Shown here: one piece after another, positions 1 to 14,283 of the stretch
How the letters are laid out: each line of letters begins with the position of its first letter
How positions within the stretch are numbered: position 1 is the stretch's first letter
Assembly: GCA_034509425.1 (NCBI GenBank)
Contig: JAVTVJ010001370.1
Span: 62,001 to 126,000 of the forward strand
DNA length: 64,000 nucleotides
Reading direction: 5' to 3'
DNA from: Eopsaltria australis
Lineage: Eukaryota; Chordata; Aves; Passeriformes; Petroicidae
Notes under the pieces: model-generated
The model's input: the letters and a program-made list of their open reading frames with translations, nothing else
Databases searched by the model: none
What the model was told of the DNA's origin: nothing
Translations under genes and position numbers: made by a program

Positions 1-1688
1 CTTTCTTCACTGCTCCCAGAGTCTAGACTCCTTACATGGAGAGTTTTTTTCTTACATCAAGTAGAAAGTTTTTCTACATAGCAGATAATTTTCTGAGCAA
101 TTGACCAGCTTTTTTTCAAGTTTTGCATGGAGACATCCCTAATTTTTCCTTGAAGCTGAAATTCCCCATTTAACCAGGTGTGACCACTGGATATTTCTTT
201 TTTTCCTATTCTTGTTTTGTATTATTAATCTACCAAGTGTAAATTTTCTTTCATAAGTATTAGAAGGCATTGTAAATTTCATCAGCACACAAGTTCTTCT
301 CAAAAGAAGATCTTCATACTGCATATGTGGAATTAATTTAAAGTTTTTTATGCTCTATAAAGCAATTTTTTTCACTATGTAGCATATTCAGATGCCTTTA
401 CAGATCTCAGCATGCTGCTACCTAAACAATTTATTCCCTGTTGCAGGATAATTTGAGCCTAGGTGCTTTCCGTTTATTTTTCCATAGCTTTCTTGGATGC
501 ATCTGACCTTGATGTGTTGCAAACACCCTAAGATTCATGCAGCAGCTTCATTTGATGAGGCAAACTCCTTCATTAAATCAATCCTCACGCATTTGCAGCT
601 CAAGTCATAGATGTGAATCATGCTTCAAGTTAACAGCTTATCTCCCAAGTAGATTAGTTGCACACCTAAGGATCTCCACTCTCTAGCAGCATTTTGCCTT
701 TGCTTCACATTCATTGCAGTTTGAAGAGCAGCTCCTTAAGGCAGAGTGCTTACACACATCATGTGACAAGCAAGACATCCCCTGGCAGTCCTGGGAAGGG
801 CAGGAGATAGCTTTCACCTCATTATCACTCTCACATCTGATTAGAGAAACCTTGTTTAAGTACACATGGCCTAGATATTATTGATAAGAATTTCATATCC
901 CATTTCACAGCTTTTCTGTGTCCAGTTCCATGGATTCTCAATGTTTTATATGGAATTGCAACCCTGTGGATGCCTATGCCTCAAAGTGCATCTGTTTTGT
1001 GGTACAAACACATCAGAGTCTTGGGTCAGCTTTGAAGCAAAGTGGGGGAAAAAAGGAACTCGGAACTCGAGCTCTGGAGAGACAATGTACCACTGGATCT
1101 GGGAGGTCTAAGCAGTAGTGGGAGGAATGCAGTATCAAGAAAGCTACACAATACTGCAGAGAATGAAGCAAGGGTGAAGTCAGGGAAATAATTTCCTTTT
1201 CTTTCCAGCTGCTGCTTTTTCTGATGAGTTGATTCATCTTCAGAGATGAATTCCCTTAGAGTTCATCAAGTATAAGCCTAAGTTTAGAACTGATTGCCAG
1301 TTACCAGTGACTACTTCTCTTGCAGCAAAGTATTTAAAGGAAAAACTGAAAGAATCAGGACAAGTCTTTAATTGCTACTGTTTTTACAAAAGCTACAGCA
1401 AAATATTTGCATAGCGAATTCCTTAAAGCACTTGTAAATATTTCAGTACTCTCCTTCTAACTCCTTACTCTTCTTTTCACAAGGTTCATAGTGTCAGAAA
1501 AATATAAGGGAACTAATATCAGCTGTTGCAGCATCCAGTAACAGAAGAAAATTCCAAGGTATCTTCCAGCTGTAAACCTTGTGCTGCCCCTGTGGCCCCA
1601 CCGTATTGTCCAGCTGAAAAACCACACAGTGCATGTGATAACTAGGAGTTTATCTCCCACATCCTGGAGCTGCTGATCTTTCCTCTTA

Positions 1689-1747
1689 CTTTGGAATATG
1701 CAGCACTTCAACATCCTTTGCTTTGGAATGTGCAGCACTGCAACATC
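1689..1747 (+). repeat. 27-bp near-perfect direct repeat, period 32
   Basis: The block beginning 'ctttggaatatgcagcac' at 1,689 recurs at 1,721 as 'ctttggaatgtgcagcac'. Both end in 'caacatc', with two differences over 27 bp. Confidence 0.92.
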
Positions 1748-2077
1748 AAACTGCAGCAGTCTGACTTATAACAACTTTCCTACCTTGACAATCAATAACT
1801 GGTTTCCCACCCATCCCTGACCCAACAAAAATTTTTTACACATTTGTTTGATCATTTCATTTTGCAGAATAATTCTGCAGAGAAAAGCGTAAACAGGCAG
1901 AAGTTTTAGTGCCAGATTGAAAAAGCAAAGAGAATAGTGTTTACTAAGGAAAGAGTAGTTTATATTCTCATAAACCTACACCAACCAGGAAAAAGGCCAT
2001 GGAAACAGATACTTATCAGTCTCCTCTGTCCCAATCAAATCGGCATGGAAGACATGGACTGCCACCTGGAGTAGGGA

Positions 2078-2117
2078 ACATAAAAGACCTTGCTGATGAT
2101 GTGGACATAAAAGACCT
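2078..2117 (+). repeat. Short direct repeat, period 27
   Basis: 'acataaaagacct' occurs at 2,078-2,090 and 2,105-2,117. Similar 'gatgatgtgg'/'gtgatgtag' follows each copy, and a third degraded partial copy ('ataaagacg') comes just after. Confidence 0.9.
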
Positions 2118-5100
2118 GGCTGTGATGTAGATAAAGACGCATTATAACAACAGCTTCATTCAAATTCTGAATGTATCTATAAGAGATATACTAGGGATAG
2201 TTATGATTACTAGGGTTGATAGGAAACTATCTAAAGTCAGAATTTCTCATTTTAACTCAGCAGCTGGCATGCTTTTTTAACATCAACAAACTTTAATAAA
2301 GCCGAGTGAAAAATACTATTTGATACATGCACAACTACTGCACATAAATGTAAGTATAAATAAAATGCACCTGCCTTAGTTTTCCAGGATTTGCTCCTTC
2401 TACCAGCCAAATAACCTAATTTATATAATGCCTTTTGCAAATTTGTGATAGTGATCATAATCATGATTCTGGCCGCATCCTAAATTAGTAGTTCATGAAT
2501 TCTCCAAGTAATCCAAAGTCTTGTGTAGTGGTTTGCAATCAGAGGACTGAATAGAAATGCATCTTAATAATCTCAATTACCAGCTTGGAAAGGTCCCCTG
2601 TGCAAGCTCCATTCTTTTCCATAGAAGGGAGAATAACATCCATTGCCTTCAAAATGTTTTGACCCCACCACCAGCATGAAGCTTGCCAGTCCCAAAATAG
2701 TGGTCACACTCTGTTTACTTCTGCCAACAGTGAAATAACATCTGGTCGGTTGTCTCATCTATGTGTTCTCATTTCAAGATGGTGGAGTAAGATCTTCAAG
2801 TCATGTCATTAATATTTCACAAAAATATAATATTCACAAAATACTCAAAATATTATTTCATGTTCATATTTTGCCCATTCCATCCATTATTGGAACTTTC
2901 TGGCTGAATTGTCATTCACTGTGTTGTTCAGTACAGTGGGTTTCAGGAAGTGTGTGCTCGCATATCTCGCCTAACAACTGTGGAAAGGGAGAGGTCTCTT
3001 CCATCCCCTTTCATTTGCTGAGACACATTGCTATCCACTGGGAACTATTCTTTCCATGTTTCCTGGCCTCAACTGTTTGTTAAAGCCAAACATTAGCAGC
3101 ATGTCCTGGCTAGAACTTATGCAGAGTCATGAAACAGAAATATTGTTTTCTTAAATAAGAGTAACTTTTTGCCCCATGCAGGGCAAGTAAATGTATGTGA
3201 GCTGACCTACTGCCAAGAAATTAGTTTTTTGAGGCCAGTGCCAACAACTTCCTCCCCAAGGCTGGCAGAAGGAAAGCATGGTGTGGCAAAGGTGCTGTGG
3301 CACTCTGGAGGTCAGATACCTGGCCAGACACGATGTGACAGTGAAGAACCTGAGTAACTGAGGATGGTCACAGGCAATATACATTGGCAGAGCAGAGTGC
3401 CACACAAATACTTCCCTAATAGTATGACCTCCAGGCAAAGCCTAAGATTAAAGAATAAAATGGCACATTTAAGAGAATTCTCACTTGGAGCTTTAGCTTG
3501 GAGGCTAAGCCCAAATTCACTATGACTGTAACAGTAGCTTTGGAAATTACATCCTGAGTTCATCTTTTCAACATTTCTGTACCTACACAAGGTCCTTGAT
3601 ACATCCCTGAGGGTAACTCTGTTACTAATATCTATGTGGGTTGGCCAAACTTGGATGTCGCTGAGTGGAAATCCATGTGGAATAAAAAGGTGCAATCACC
3701 AAGAAAAGCATTGGCACATATCAGCAATCTGCATGCATCTCTCATGCAGTCTAATCTGATGAAGAAAACCTGGGAAAAACCGGTAATTTCACCCCTATTT
3801 GTCTATGGCCTCAGATATCAGACTTTGTGGTATCTCCTAAGTTAAAAAAAAACCACTCTTTGCTCCATACACAATCATTTGACTCAGCCTTTAGCAGAGA
3901 ATAAACAGGACAGGATACATCCTGGCCTGATCTATTATTTCATAAGCTTGACATCCAACAGAAAACAAAGTGGAATTACACGGCCAGTGATACATAATTG
4001 GCCTTGGTAGATTTTGAAACAATGAACCTGTGGGTAAGTGCTCAGTTTGTGTAAGACTCAGGGTGAACTTAATAAGGGGCAGTGGTAAAAAAATGATGTC
4101 ACCATCAGCATCTTGACCAGCTTTATTTCTTGAGCCTTGCACCTGATTTATTCACCAAAAGGCTGTTGTGCTAATCTCATTTTAAAATTCATGAAAAACA
4201 TCAGCAGGAAAATATCAGCTTTCACTTTATAAGATGCCATTTTGATCTCAAGGACAACTAAGTAGAGGAGATTTAGGTTCACAGAAACAGTGAGACGTTT
4301 TGCCTTGCTTAGCTGACCTTTAGTGATTCTGACTGCAGAAAATGTGCCTTCTGTTTGACTCATTTTTTTCCCTCAGATACACTCTGTTTGTCATTAAGGG
4401 CTGTCACTAAAGCAGCTCTTGGGAAAGCATGCTGCTTTTTCCCCCAGTTATGGTGAGGAGAATAATTACAGGATGAGCTGTGATGAATTCATGCCAACAT
4501 GTTCAGCTCAAGTCACATGCCAGAGAAAAAATTAACTGAAATGGAAAGCTAGAAAAGCTAAACCTTCACCTGTAGCACATTCTACTATGCATTTGAGTTG
4601 GATACCTTTTTCTCTGTACTGAAAGATCGTTCTTTTTCCCAAATGCACAGCTGTTACTTCCTCTAGGCTTGCAGTCTGTTGAAAATAATGGTATTGCTAA
4701 TCTCTCTTGCTATGAAGATTTTTATGAAGGAAACATATGGTCAGTGTAATCAGATTTCTTGTTCAAAATGTTGTGTGTGTTTGTACTGTTACGGTCAAAA
4801 TTTCCTCATTCTTATCCATTCAAATTTGGCACTGCATAAGGGTTTTAACAAAATATTTCTTGAAAATACAATGCTTATAATTTCTAAATCTGAAAGGGAA
4901 GAAAGTTACCAGAACAGGTCCAGTTTCAAATTTTGAACAATTTAATTTTCATTGGAAAAATTCTGTGTTCTTTCTCTTTATTAAAATTGAAAAATGAAAG
5001 GTTTTAAGCCAATTGGGACGAGGAAAATATGTCTGCAGCTCTTGTGGCTGGACAACTCTGCTCAGGACGAGTGTTTTGACCATCAAAACCTCAGACAGAG

Positions 5101-5241
5101 TCTTACTTTGTATCTGTGTTCACAAATGTTGGATTATGTTTTTAGTGGAGAATAAAATACAGGGTTACATCCTGCCTTGTGTTGGGGTTTTATGAGACTG
5201 GCTTCACCTTTCCAGAAGCTGTGGCCACTTTCCTTGAGGAA

Positions 5242-5283
5242 ATTTATATACAGTGATTTATATACAGTGATTTATATCCACTG
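5242..5283 (+). repeat. 14-bp unit repeated three times
   Basis: 'atttatatacagtg' occurs perfectly twice (5,242-5,255 and 5,256-5,269), and a third time with two changes ('atttatatccactg', 5,270-5,283). Confidence 0.95.
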
Positions 5284-6174
5284 TACCCACTTAGCTGCTC
5301 AGCTGCTATGCTTGAGCTGTGGATTGTTAAACAGTGAAATGACAGAGGTGTGGCACGTGCCATGCATGGGAAAATACTGACACAGGGCCCTCGAATCTGC
5401 ATTGTTACCATGCATTAGATTCAGTGCTGAAACTCTTGTGCCTTAGTACTTCTAGGTCACCATGCCCCAAGCCTGGACCAAGCAAAGCTTTACGTATCTA
5501 AAATGGGATATAGGAAGAATGAAGGTCTTGATATTTAAAATTTCCATTCTGAAGCCTGTTCTCTAATTACAACTCTCTGGAGGCACACAAACTTCGTAAT
5601 GGGGCTGTAATCCTTAAAGCTCTTCCTTTTTAGCATGTATGGAAGCATCACCTTCCTGATTACATTCAGCATCTCTGTTCCTCTCAGCCCCTACATTTTG
5701 CCACTTCTCTACTACTTCTGCCTGCAGTAGCAGAATGTCCCTCGTCAAGCAGGACTACTAAAAGTATGGTGGTTGCAACTGCTTTCCTTAATACTGAGGA
5801 CAAAGAAATATCCAACAGATCTTCAATTAATGACTTTGTCCAGAATGTAAAAAGTCCATATTTTCATTTCCTCTCCTGATGGAAAACACCAGCTCAAGAT
5901 TTATTCATAGCACTCTTAACATTAGTGTCCTCCTAAATTTCTTTGGTTAATCTCCCAATCACATGACTTTCCTGAGAGGTGAGGATATGGCAGTTTTCCA
6001 GTAAAGAATGTGATTTCTGTGTGAGTATTCCTGTTACATCTCTTGCTTCTTAAATAAACAGATAAAAAACAGCAAGGGGAAACAGAAATGTGCAACAGTC
6101 ATCCAAAATGGAGAACATGGTTCTAACCACAGTTTTCTAAGCTGCTTCCAACATATCATACTCTATGTAAATCC

Positions 6175-6206
6175 TCCTTCCAAGATCCTTCCAATTCTCC
6201 TTCCAA
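6175..6206 (+). repeat. TCCTTCCAA triplet repeat
   Basis: 'tccttccaa' occurs three times at 6,175, 6,186 and 6,198 (spacing 11 and 12 bp). Confidence 0.85.
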
Positions 6207-6332
6207 GTTCTTTCAATAATCTGACTCCATTTATAAAATATTTATAAACTGTGGCAAATAAGTTCCAGACTAGCCTTTTTCTTAAATGGAAATATCTGTT
6301 TGTAATGTGGAGAGGTATAATCAAAAGTGGAA

Positions 6333-6360
6333 GGGGAGTGGGGGGTGGGAAGGGGATGGG
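6333..6360 (+). other. G-quadruplex-type G-run cluster
   Basis: Five G-runs of 4, 6, 3, 4 and 3 are separated by loops of 1-3 bases (6,333-6,336; 6,340-6,345; 6,347-6,349; 6,352-6,355; 6,358-6,360). This satisfies the usual G3+N1-7 quadruplex rule. Folding is predicted, not shown. Confidence 0.85.
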
Positions 6361-6402
6361 AGGAAATAAACCTCAATCTAATATGATTTGAAATGCCAGG
6401 AG

Positions 6403-6406
6403 TTTT

Positions 6407-6437
<31 letters not shown>

Positions 6438-6439
6438 TG
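6403..6439 (+). repeat. (TTTTG)n-like tract
   Basis: Irregular TTTTG units with T-run expansions ('ttttgttttgttttg' flanked by T7 and T8 runs). Short low-complexity sequence. Confidence 0.9.
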
Positions 6440-9400
6440 CTGCCTGGTATCTACTCATTGTTTAGTCAATCAAGTGAATGTATTTCCTTTTGACATATTT
6501 GATCATAAATTTCATGAGGTAGATATAAGAGGTGAAATTAGCTTCCTAGAAGGGAATCATAGAGAAAGAATGAGAAAAATTAACTGTATGTTGAAAAAAA
6601 TTAAATAATTCTCTCACAGAGGTGAAGTTCAGTTATTTATTTAATTGGTTTTTTTTCAGAGGATGCATCTAAACTCCGCTTCTAGCTTCTAGCTAAAAAC
6701 AAGTTAATCTGGAGGTTGCTTCACTAAATTCTATCCAAGGTCTCCTGAAATGGGAAGGAAAGCTTCCACTTGAGTACCATGGAATTTTTATCAGGTCTAA
6801 GGGTTAGTGGGACTTTTCTTAGTAATAGAAAATTATTGCATCATTTGGTATGAGGAGGAAACTCTTCTTCAGAGAAACCAAGTCTACAGTAACTGCAGGT
6901 ATGTTGGGGGACAAACTTGGGTTATGGCAGCAGAACAGCAGGAACTATGCTTCTCCCAGATAGTTCTGTCAGATATTTGATGGTCTCTGAGCATTTCCTC
7001 TCACAAATCTGTTGTAAGTAGTTTCTCATAATGATAAAAAAGCGAAAAAACCTGTTCTGTAATATTCCTACAAAATTTGAGAGGTCTGAAAGGTTCTAGT
7101 ATCACCTCCTCTGTGTCTACCTGCCTAAACATCTCATTAGAAGTGGCATAGAATAGCAGATTGTTGAAGAATCAAAAGCTACAACATTTTTAAATACTGC
7201 CATAGCTCAAATAGTAGTTTAAAACTTCCCACTTCAATGTCTGCAGTGAAAATTTGTAATCCTTTATATTGTAAGGAATCCAAACTACTACCTTCAATGT
7301 CTGCTGTACCTAAAGAACTATAGAATAAACTGGTGAAGTTTCAGATAACACCCCAAGCTGAGTACAGAGTAGAAAGCAGCACATTACATGACTGAAGAAA
7401 CATCACATGGTACAGCAGAGAAAAGGAAAGACTAACTAAAAAAGATTCTGATTCTGTCCTCTTCTTCCCCATAGAAAACCCATGATTATATGTGCAGGGG
7501 AAAGTTTCACTAAAAGAGGATTCTAGTACAAATTACTCAGACATTTCTGACAGGGATAACAAGTTGTGTACTCCCTTTTTGTTTACTGACATGTTTCACA
7601 TCAATGACGTTATGTTTGGTAAGAAATAGAAGTTGCATCATACCATGAACATATTTGTGAAATAGGGACCAAATCTTCAAACCTGAACCCACATAAAAAC
7701 ATCTTTATCCCCAGAGGGAGAGACAGGGTGTCCTAGAAAACATGTTCCCTGGTTTCAGGTCAGGGTCCTCACACCATTCTTGGCCTTCTGAATTTTTTCC
7801 TAGTTTTCTCTGAAAAAAGGTTTTCTTATTTTAATGCCATGCCTAAGCAGAAAACAGAAAAGATATTTTATAGGTTTTGATACTGAAAAGAATGCACAAC
7901 TTGTCTATTCCACCAGAAATGTTTTCTTAAATTGAATTACTTTAAAAAGAAAAAAAAATTTAGACTCAAAAAGGTCTATCTGTGAAGTCCTCAGAGCTCT
8001 AATATTTGCTTTTAGAGTTCTTTAGTCTCATCCTTACACAGAGAGAAGCATCTTGATTAAAGCAGGGTCAAGCTTAGTGACCTTTTTAAGGATTAATTGG
8101 TTGACAAATGGGTTTGAAGAGAAACTGCTGCTGCATACAAGCTGTTTAATATTAATCTCAAGAAAACCAACATTTCCAGATTATCAAAGCAGAAGCAAAG
8201 AAGTGATGTGACCATTGTGTGTTACAGTTGCTTGTACATGGAAGAGGTTTTCAGTCAGGACATTCTAAATCTTGCTGAAAAAGTCATAAAAAATTAAAGG
8301 GCAAAAGGTCTAGTTGCACAAACTTAGCCTTTAAATAAAAGGAAAATTCTTGACAGGTCTTTGAGGAGCACTTAGCCATGAGGAACAGTTTATAGAGAGA
8401 GATAATGAACTCATTGTAAGTTGAAGACTTTAAAACAGAGATGTCAAATGTCATCTCTGAAAAATGTACTTAAATAGAGGGTGTATTTCTGCAGCTTCTG
8501 GAAGATATTATCTGTCTGTGTCTCACTTGTGTGGAAGCTAAGGGGAGAAAGGGGGTGGGGAAGAGCTGGTTCATGATGTTTTCTTTTGACCACAGGGTCT
8601 GCAGGACACTGAATAGCCCAGATGCTCCTGCCTGGACTTTGGGGAACCGAACTGTCTACGTGGCCTTCAGTGTCCTCAGGGCACTTGAAGCAGGACAATA
8701 ACACAATGTCTGTGATCCAGTCCAAACACCAACCCTGTCCTCATTCTTAAGTCCATGCTCCTTTGTCATTGTCTCACTGTTCCCTTAAATTTTGTTTTCT
8801 TTGTTGAAAAGCAACCCACTTTCAATAGAACAACATAAGCCAATATCCACTAACAAAAATAGAGTGAGGAAAAAAGTTCTATTTCAGCTCCACTCAATTA
8901 TGTCAGGTGAAACAGCTAGTTTCTGAGGCCAAACTAATGCCATATAGTTCCAAATTCTGCAAGGTACTGACTGGTTTGCTTTTACACTCTTAATATTAAG
9001 TGTCTGTGTATTTTAGCCAATGTCAGTGAGACTAATTGTTGGTTTATTATTGCAAGCAGTACTCGGTACAGTGAAAAAAGAAAATCTCTAAGTGAAATTG
9101 AGTTTTTACTGTAGTCTAGAGCTCCTTAAAATATTTGTCAAATCTCCTTTCTTAAAAATCTCAGGTAATGCTCATGGAATAAATAGAGAATTCAAATAAA
9201 TGAATCTTTCATTCACTAGAGGCTGAAAACAGCTTCTAAAAGAGAAAATATATTTTCTTAGGAAAATTGCCGTGGTCAAACTTTGAAAATAACAAGGCCT
9301 GTGTATAAAGAGGAATATACAACTTTACCAAGACCACTGTGAATATTCAGACATTTACTTTCCAACAAAGTAATCCATTTTCCCAGACTATTACTAGAAC

Positions 9401-12400
9401 CGGGAGTTCTTTTCTCTGAAGAGTGTGAGAAGTATGCCACACATCTCAACATTGGTTAATGTTTGCTTTTGTAGTTCTCTTAACTGAAATAAAGTGTTCT
9501 TTGAGCAATGTTTGTGTTGGAATGAGGATATATCTTGCCAACAGGAAGCTTTGAAAGCAAAGTCTATTATAAGCTGGTCAGGAAACTGAAGATTAGTACT
9601 CCTTGAATTTGTTGTCACCTGACATAAACATATTTTGTGGCCTTGACTTGATCTCCTAGACTCACAATTAGATAACATAATTTTACTTACTTTGTGGCAA
9701 GATTAACAGCTAAGTGTATTTAATGCTAAATGGTGGTGATACCATTATTTGAATAAATATATAGTCTCCGAATAATTTTCCAGCCTTTTTTCATTACTAC
9801 AAAATCCATTTATTTGATTGCATCCAATGTAAATTCCCAGACGACATAAGAATGTTTCTTCTGAAAACTCCAAAATACAACAGCAGATACTATATATCAT
9901 ACCTTGAATTTTCTAACCATGACAAAAAATACTTGTATTTCTCAAAGACTGTTGTGAATTACGTCTTCCTTCTCTATTCTATATTTTTTTGTGAGGGTGG
10001 GTGTGTGAACTCTCACAACAGGGTTTATGAAAGTTACACTAAGCAATTGGGATGACATTTTTCAATATTTTATGTCAAATCTTCCACCTATGCATCTTAG
10101 CAAGGTTGGATAGATCAAGGGGGAAGTATGTAAAGACTGCTTCAGAATATATTTCCTGTCATGAGATGCAAATCACCCTTGGTAACATCTCTGTTGAAAA
10201 AAACCCACTGTAGTACCAGTAGAACCATGTTTATTAGGGAAAAAAAAGACATCTGACTCAGTCATTATCCTATTTCTACTTTGCTCTAACAACAAATTTT
10301 GCAACTTTGGCTCTAGCTCTTTCTTGTTCTACAGGTCCAAGGGGACTGTTCTCCTATTAACTGATATCTATATTTTAATGACTTAGTGAGGCAGCCTTTT
10401 GTTTATAAATTTGAGTTTGCACACAGCAATCCAGTGCTCTCTCTTGGAGGTGCTAAATTGTGAATTTTCATTGTGAGACCAGTCAGTCACCTTATTTTTC
10501 AGAGTGAACTGGTTCATAGGAAAACAGGCAGCAAAATTCTTGTCTTCTTATCTCTGGAAACAATTTTCCTAGGACCAGTTTCTTGGAATTAGATGGCTCT
10601 TGCCTTTTCAGCAGCTGACATTCCAACCCTTTGTATGAAGACTGTTAAGATACCCATGTCTTCCTTTCCATCTCACGTCATCCCAGTGAGATCAAGGGGG
10701 AGCTGGCTGTTATATCCTGTGCTGGGCACTGCCTCTCCTGGAGGTAAGCCCATGCTGCAAGGTGGATCAGATAACAGGCTGCAAACCTTTGTACTAAAAG
10801 TTTTGCTTATAAATGTAAGCAAGAGCATCCTGGAGCAGGAATGACAGGTGCTGTGATAGCCAAATACCATAAAGGAATGGCACTTTTCACCTCACTGTTA
10901 TATCCCAATGCTGCTTTATCCTGTATGGCAGATGCAGCCTGCCAATGCATTTTCAGGAGAGCAGTGAGAAGTCACATTTTGCACATACAACCATTTCTTC
11001 TGTGGTTACAATTTGTGTTTTGAAAATTTCACAGCTGTTTCTAGTATGTGCCTGTCTTACCCCAGTTACTCCTAAAAAAACTCCCTTCTCTTTCACAAGT
11101 TCAGTTCAGAAGGCAAGTATTGATACTACAAATTTCCCAGTGTTTCTGCCAGGACAGCTCCATTGTGCTTCTATCCAGTATGCAGTGTCATCCTAAACCA
11201 CTTGCTCACAGAGGGAGAAAGAGGAAGAAAACATGCAGAGCTTCTTGTACTAAGGTATTTATTGCAAGAAACTGAAGAAGGCCTGGTGCATTAATACAAA
11301 TCTCTGACATAATCAAAGAATCATAATCTCATATTCTGGGGACTTCCTGGCAAAGTAACTCCATATCGAACCAAAACTAGCCATGGCAAAAGTTTCAGGT
11401 CTGGCTTATGTTTACCCCATACAGTTGTCCAAGACAAGGGAGAGAGACTGAAATCATCTCCTCACGTGCAGTTGTGCCTACTATGTGAATTTATTAAACT
11501 AAAATAGGGCCGTCTTGTTTTGTTGTTTTTTTTTTTTTTAATTTGTGTTAGAAATATGTGTTTATATGTGCATCTGCTTGTGGTACTTCTGACACACAGC
11601 AAGAAGCCAGGAAAAATGCAGCACAGAGGTTTCCACTACCCTAAAAAATGTGTTGCCTTGTGGCTTCTCAACAGGTTTAAGGACTGGGGAGAACTATTCC
11701 CAACACTAATAGCTATTTGTAACATGACCTTCATGCCTCAGTGTTGCAATACGTAATTGGGTAGTAATGATTCCAAGCACTCCGGTAAAACCATGTATAT
11801 AAACTGAAATAACTTGTGTGTTTACACTCAAGGTTGTTTTCTTCATTTGTGCTACTTTTGTTTGTAGTTATAAATATTCCTTAGTATAGTCCTGTCCCTT
11901 CCTGACCTGTTCTTAATGGTCTTTTGAGAAGGCACCTTTCTTACCCAGGCACTGGCTATGTACAACACATTTGCAGGGTATGGAGTCCTGGACGACAAAT
12001 TAAATTACCCCAAAATGTGTAACAGCTTACATCTAGGCAGAAATCTGCACCCAGTACGTCAATCTATGGTGCTTTCCTCTAGAGATGTATCTGAGCTTTA
12101 AAAACATTAACTGAATATTTGTATCATTGGCATGGTGAAATAACTGCCTTTTCCAGGCGTCGGGCATGTCAACAAGATAACCCAGGAAGGACATTGTTGA
12201 AAGTGCCTGGAGAGCCACAGCTTTGAAGAGATATCGGTAAAGTCACATAGAGTAGTTTGGAGGATCCACCTCCCTCTCCCTTTCCACCCTCTTGGGCTGT
12301 TTCCCAGGAGGGTTTCTCAGGAGAAAAGAGGAATGTCTATTTGGTAACAAGACAAAATTACCTTCACCACTGTTTACAGGAAACAGTCTGCCTGCTATAA

Positions 12401-14283
12401 GCAGCACAAAATCTGCTCAAAACACTTGGTGCAGAATTCAACTTGGTAATGATTCAGGCCTCCGGGGAAGACACAGTGCAAGGATCAAACTATAAAACAA
12501 CATTAGCTAAAAAACATATGTGTTAAGGTCATGGTTGGAAGAATATAACATTTTTTCATACATCTCAGGAAAGTATAGAATTACAATATGCTCTTTGTAG
12601 AACACTCACCTTTTACATTCAAAATCAATCTGTGACCATGAATAATTATGAATTGTACTTAGTTAATGCTGATTTTGTGCTCTTCAGAGGCTTTTTCTTT
12701 TCCTTCCATGCAGGGTTGCCCTAGAAATTGGATGAAAGAAAAGATGTAGGCAGGAACAAAAGACCTCAGCCAGCTGCCAGATTTGGTCAGAACAGTACAA
12801 TGAGTGTGGTCCTAGAAAGGGAGAAATTGCCACGGTTCAGTTGGAGTCAGTTCTTTCATTCATTGTCAGAGCAAGGCTTTCTAGCAGAGTTTCTACACCC
12901 AGAGCAACTTTAAAAATACAAGAAAGTCCCTATTCAACCGCACCACAGTCCATCTAGCTAAGTACTCTGTAGATAGTAAACCCTTTGGAAAGGTTGTAGG
13001 AAAGGGACCAGAAGCCACTGATGCTTCTCAGCATTATTCTGTCAAATGCCAACCTTTTACACCATTAGGAGAACTACTTTGTATTGGGCTGGTGAGCAAG
13101 CTTAACTGTGAGCGTTGTGCTCATGATGCTTAACTGCAAGGATGCCCTGAGGTATGGTTTTGGCTGAGGTTAACTCTATCTTTGTGACAGTGCACAGGAA
13201 CTGTGCAAAGGAGCTATATTGTGCCATAGACTGTTCCCATTGGCAAAATGAAAAGGCCTGCATCAGGTCTGACTCCAGTATTCTTTAGTTTTAGTCCAGC
13301 ATACATAGCTGCCCTCACACTGCACTGCAGGAAATGCATTAAAGCTCCTCATTTTCATGCAATAAAATCATCCCTAGGAGGACTGTAACTCTACTAGCAC
13401 ATTGTTCATTTAGAGTCACCCTCCAAGACAAAATTCATTGAAATATTTTGGAACTACAGAAAATACCAAAGAAATCTTGGAGCAAGTACTGTACAGCTTG
13501 GGCCAGGCTCCCTGGAGCTGACTGACCTCAGTACTCTGGCCTTGTTTTTTTTAGCAGAATGGGAATATATTTTCATTTTAAAGTTCTCAGTATTTAATTT
13601 TCAGTGATTTTGTCCACTCAGTTTTTTAATTAATCTAAGCTTTCACCACCTGTGACCACGCTGGAGCTGGGACTTCGAGATTTCGTCTGTGGAGCACCAC
13701 TTTGACTTCTTTTGTTTAATACATGCACTTTTGGGTTCTATGTCTGCTCAGATGCCTCTTGCAACCTCGGAAAGAAAAACTAAATAACATCCACAAAGAT
13801 GTGATGCCTGCAGTGACTTCTTTACTAGGCAGAATGATAAGGAGGACTGGAGAATCCAGAACATCCATCTGCACAGCTCTCTGGGCTCTGATTGTCTACT
13901 GCCTTTTGAGCACTTGCACACTCATACTGCTGAGGATACCACTTGAGGTCAAGATCCTGAGGGCAGTGTTCTCATGATTGTCCAGTTCTGTCATGGTTCT
14001 GACATGCTTAAGGAATTTTTTTACAGACCATTGATAAAGGCTTTGCAAGTTGGCTTTAGGAAGTTAAAGAGCTATTGAGTATTGAGTATTCAGGGAATCA
14101 GCATTTGCTTCCGGCTAAAGCACTGTTGTGTAAATAAGCCTTATCTTTGGAAGTGTATATCATTACACGCATAAGCATTCTATTACCCACACTTATACAT
14201 ATACATACACACATATATGAGTATATAAATACACAAACTTTTGCTTTTTCTGAGAAACCTGAAGGATTCTTCATCAGAGGATG

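Larger units (their letters stand above)
1..5241. other. Unique AT-rich non-coding DNA
   Basis: No gene, RNA gene or known interspersed element was recognised. It holds the short tandem duplications near 1.7 and 2.1 kb. The frames of 60-127 codons have no family resemblance. One minus-strand frame (683-865) is cysteine-rich and is discussed as a finding. Confidence 0.7.
5284..14283. other. Unique AT-rich non-coding DNA
   Basis: It contains the TCCTTCCAA triplet, the G-run cluster and the TTTTG tract near 6.2-6.4 kb. Otherwise I see no exon, transposon or RNA gene. All frames are short (under 100 codons) and lack recognisable domains. Confidence 0.7.

Noticed and set aside
3312..3695. 127-codon minus-strand frame
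   Set aside because: No domain, no conserved-looking composition and no clear splice or promoter context; consistent with a chance frame.
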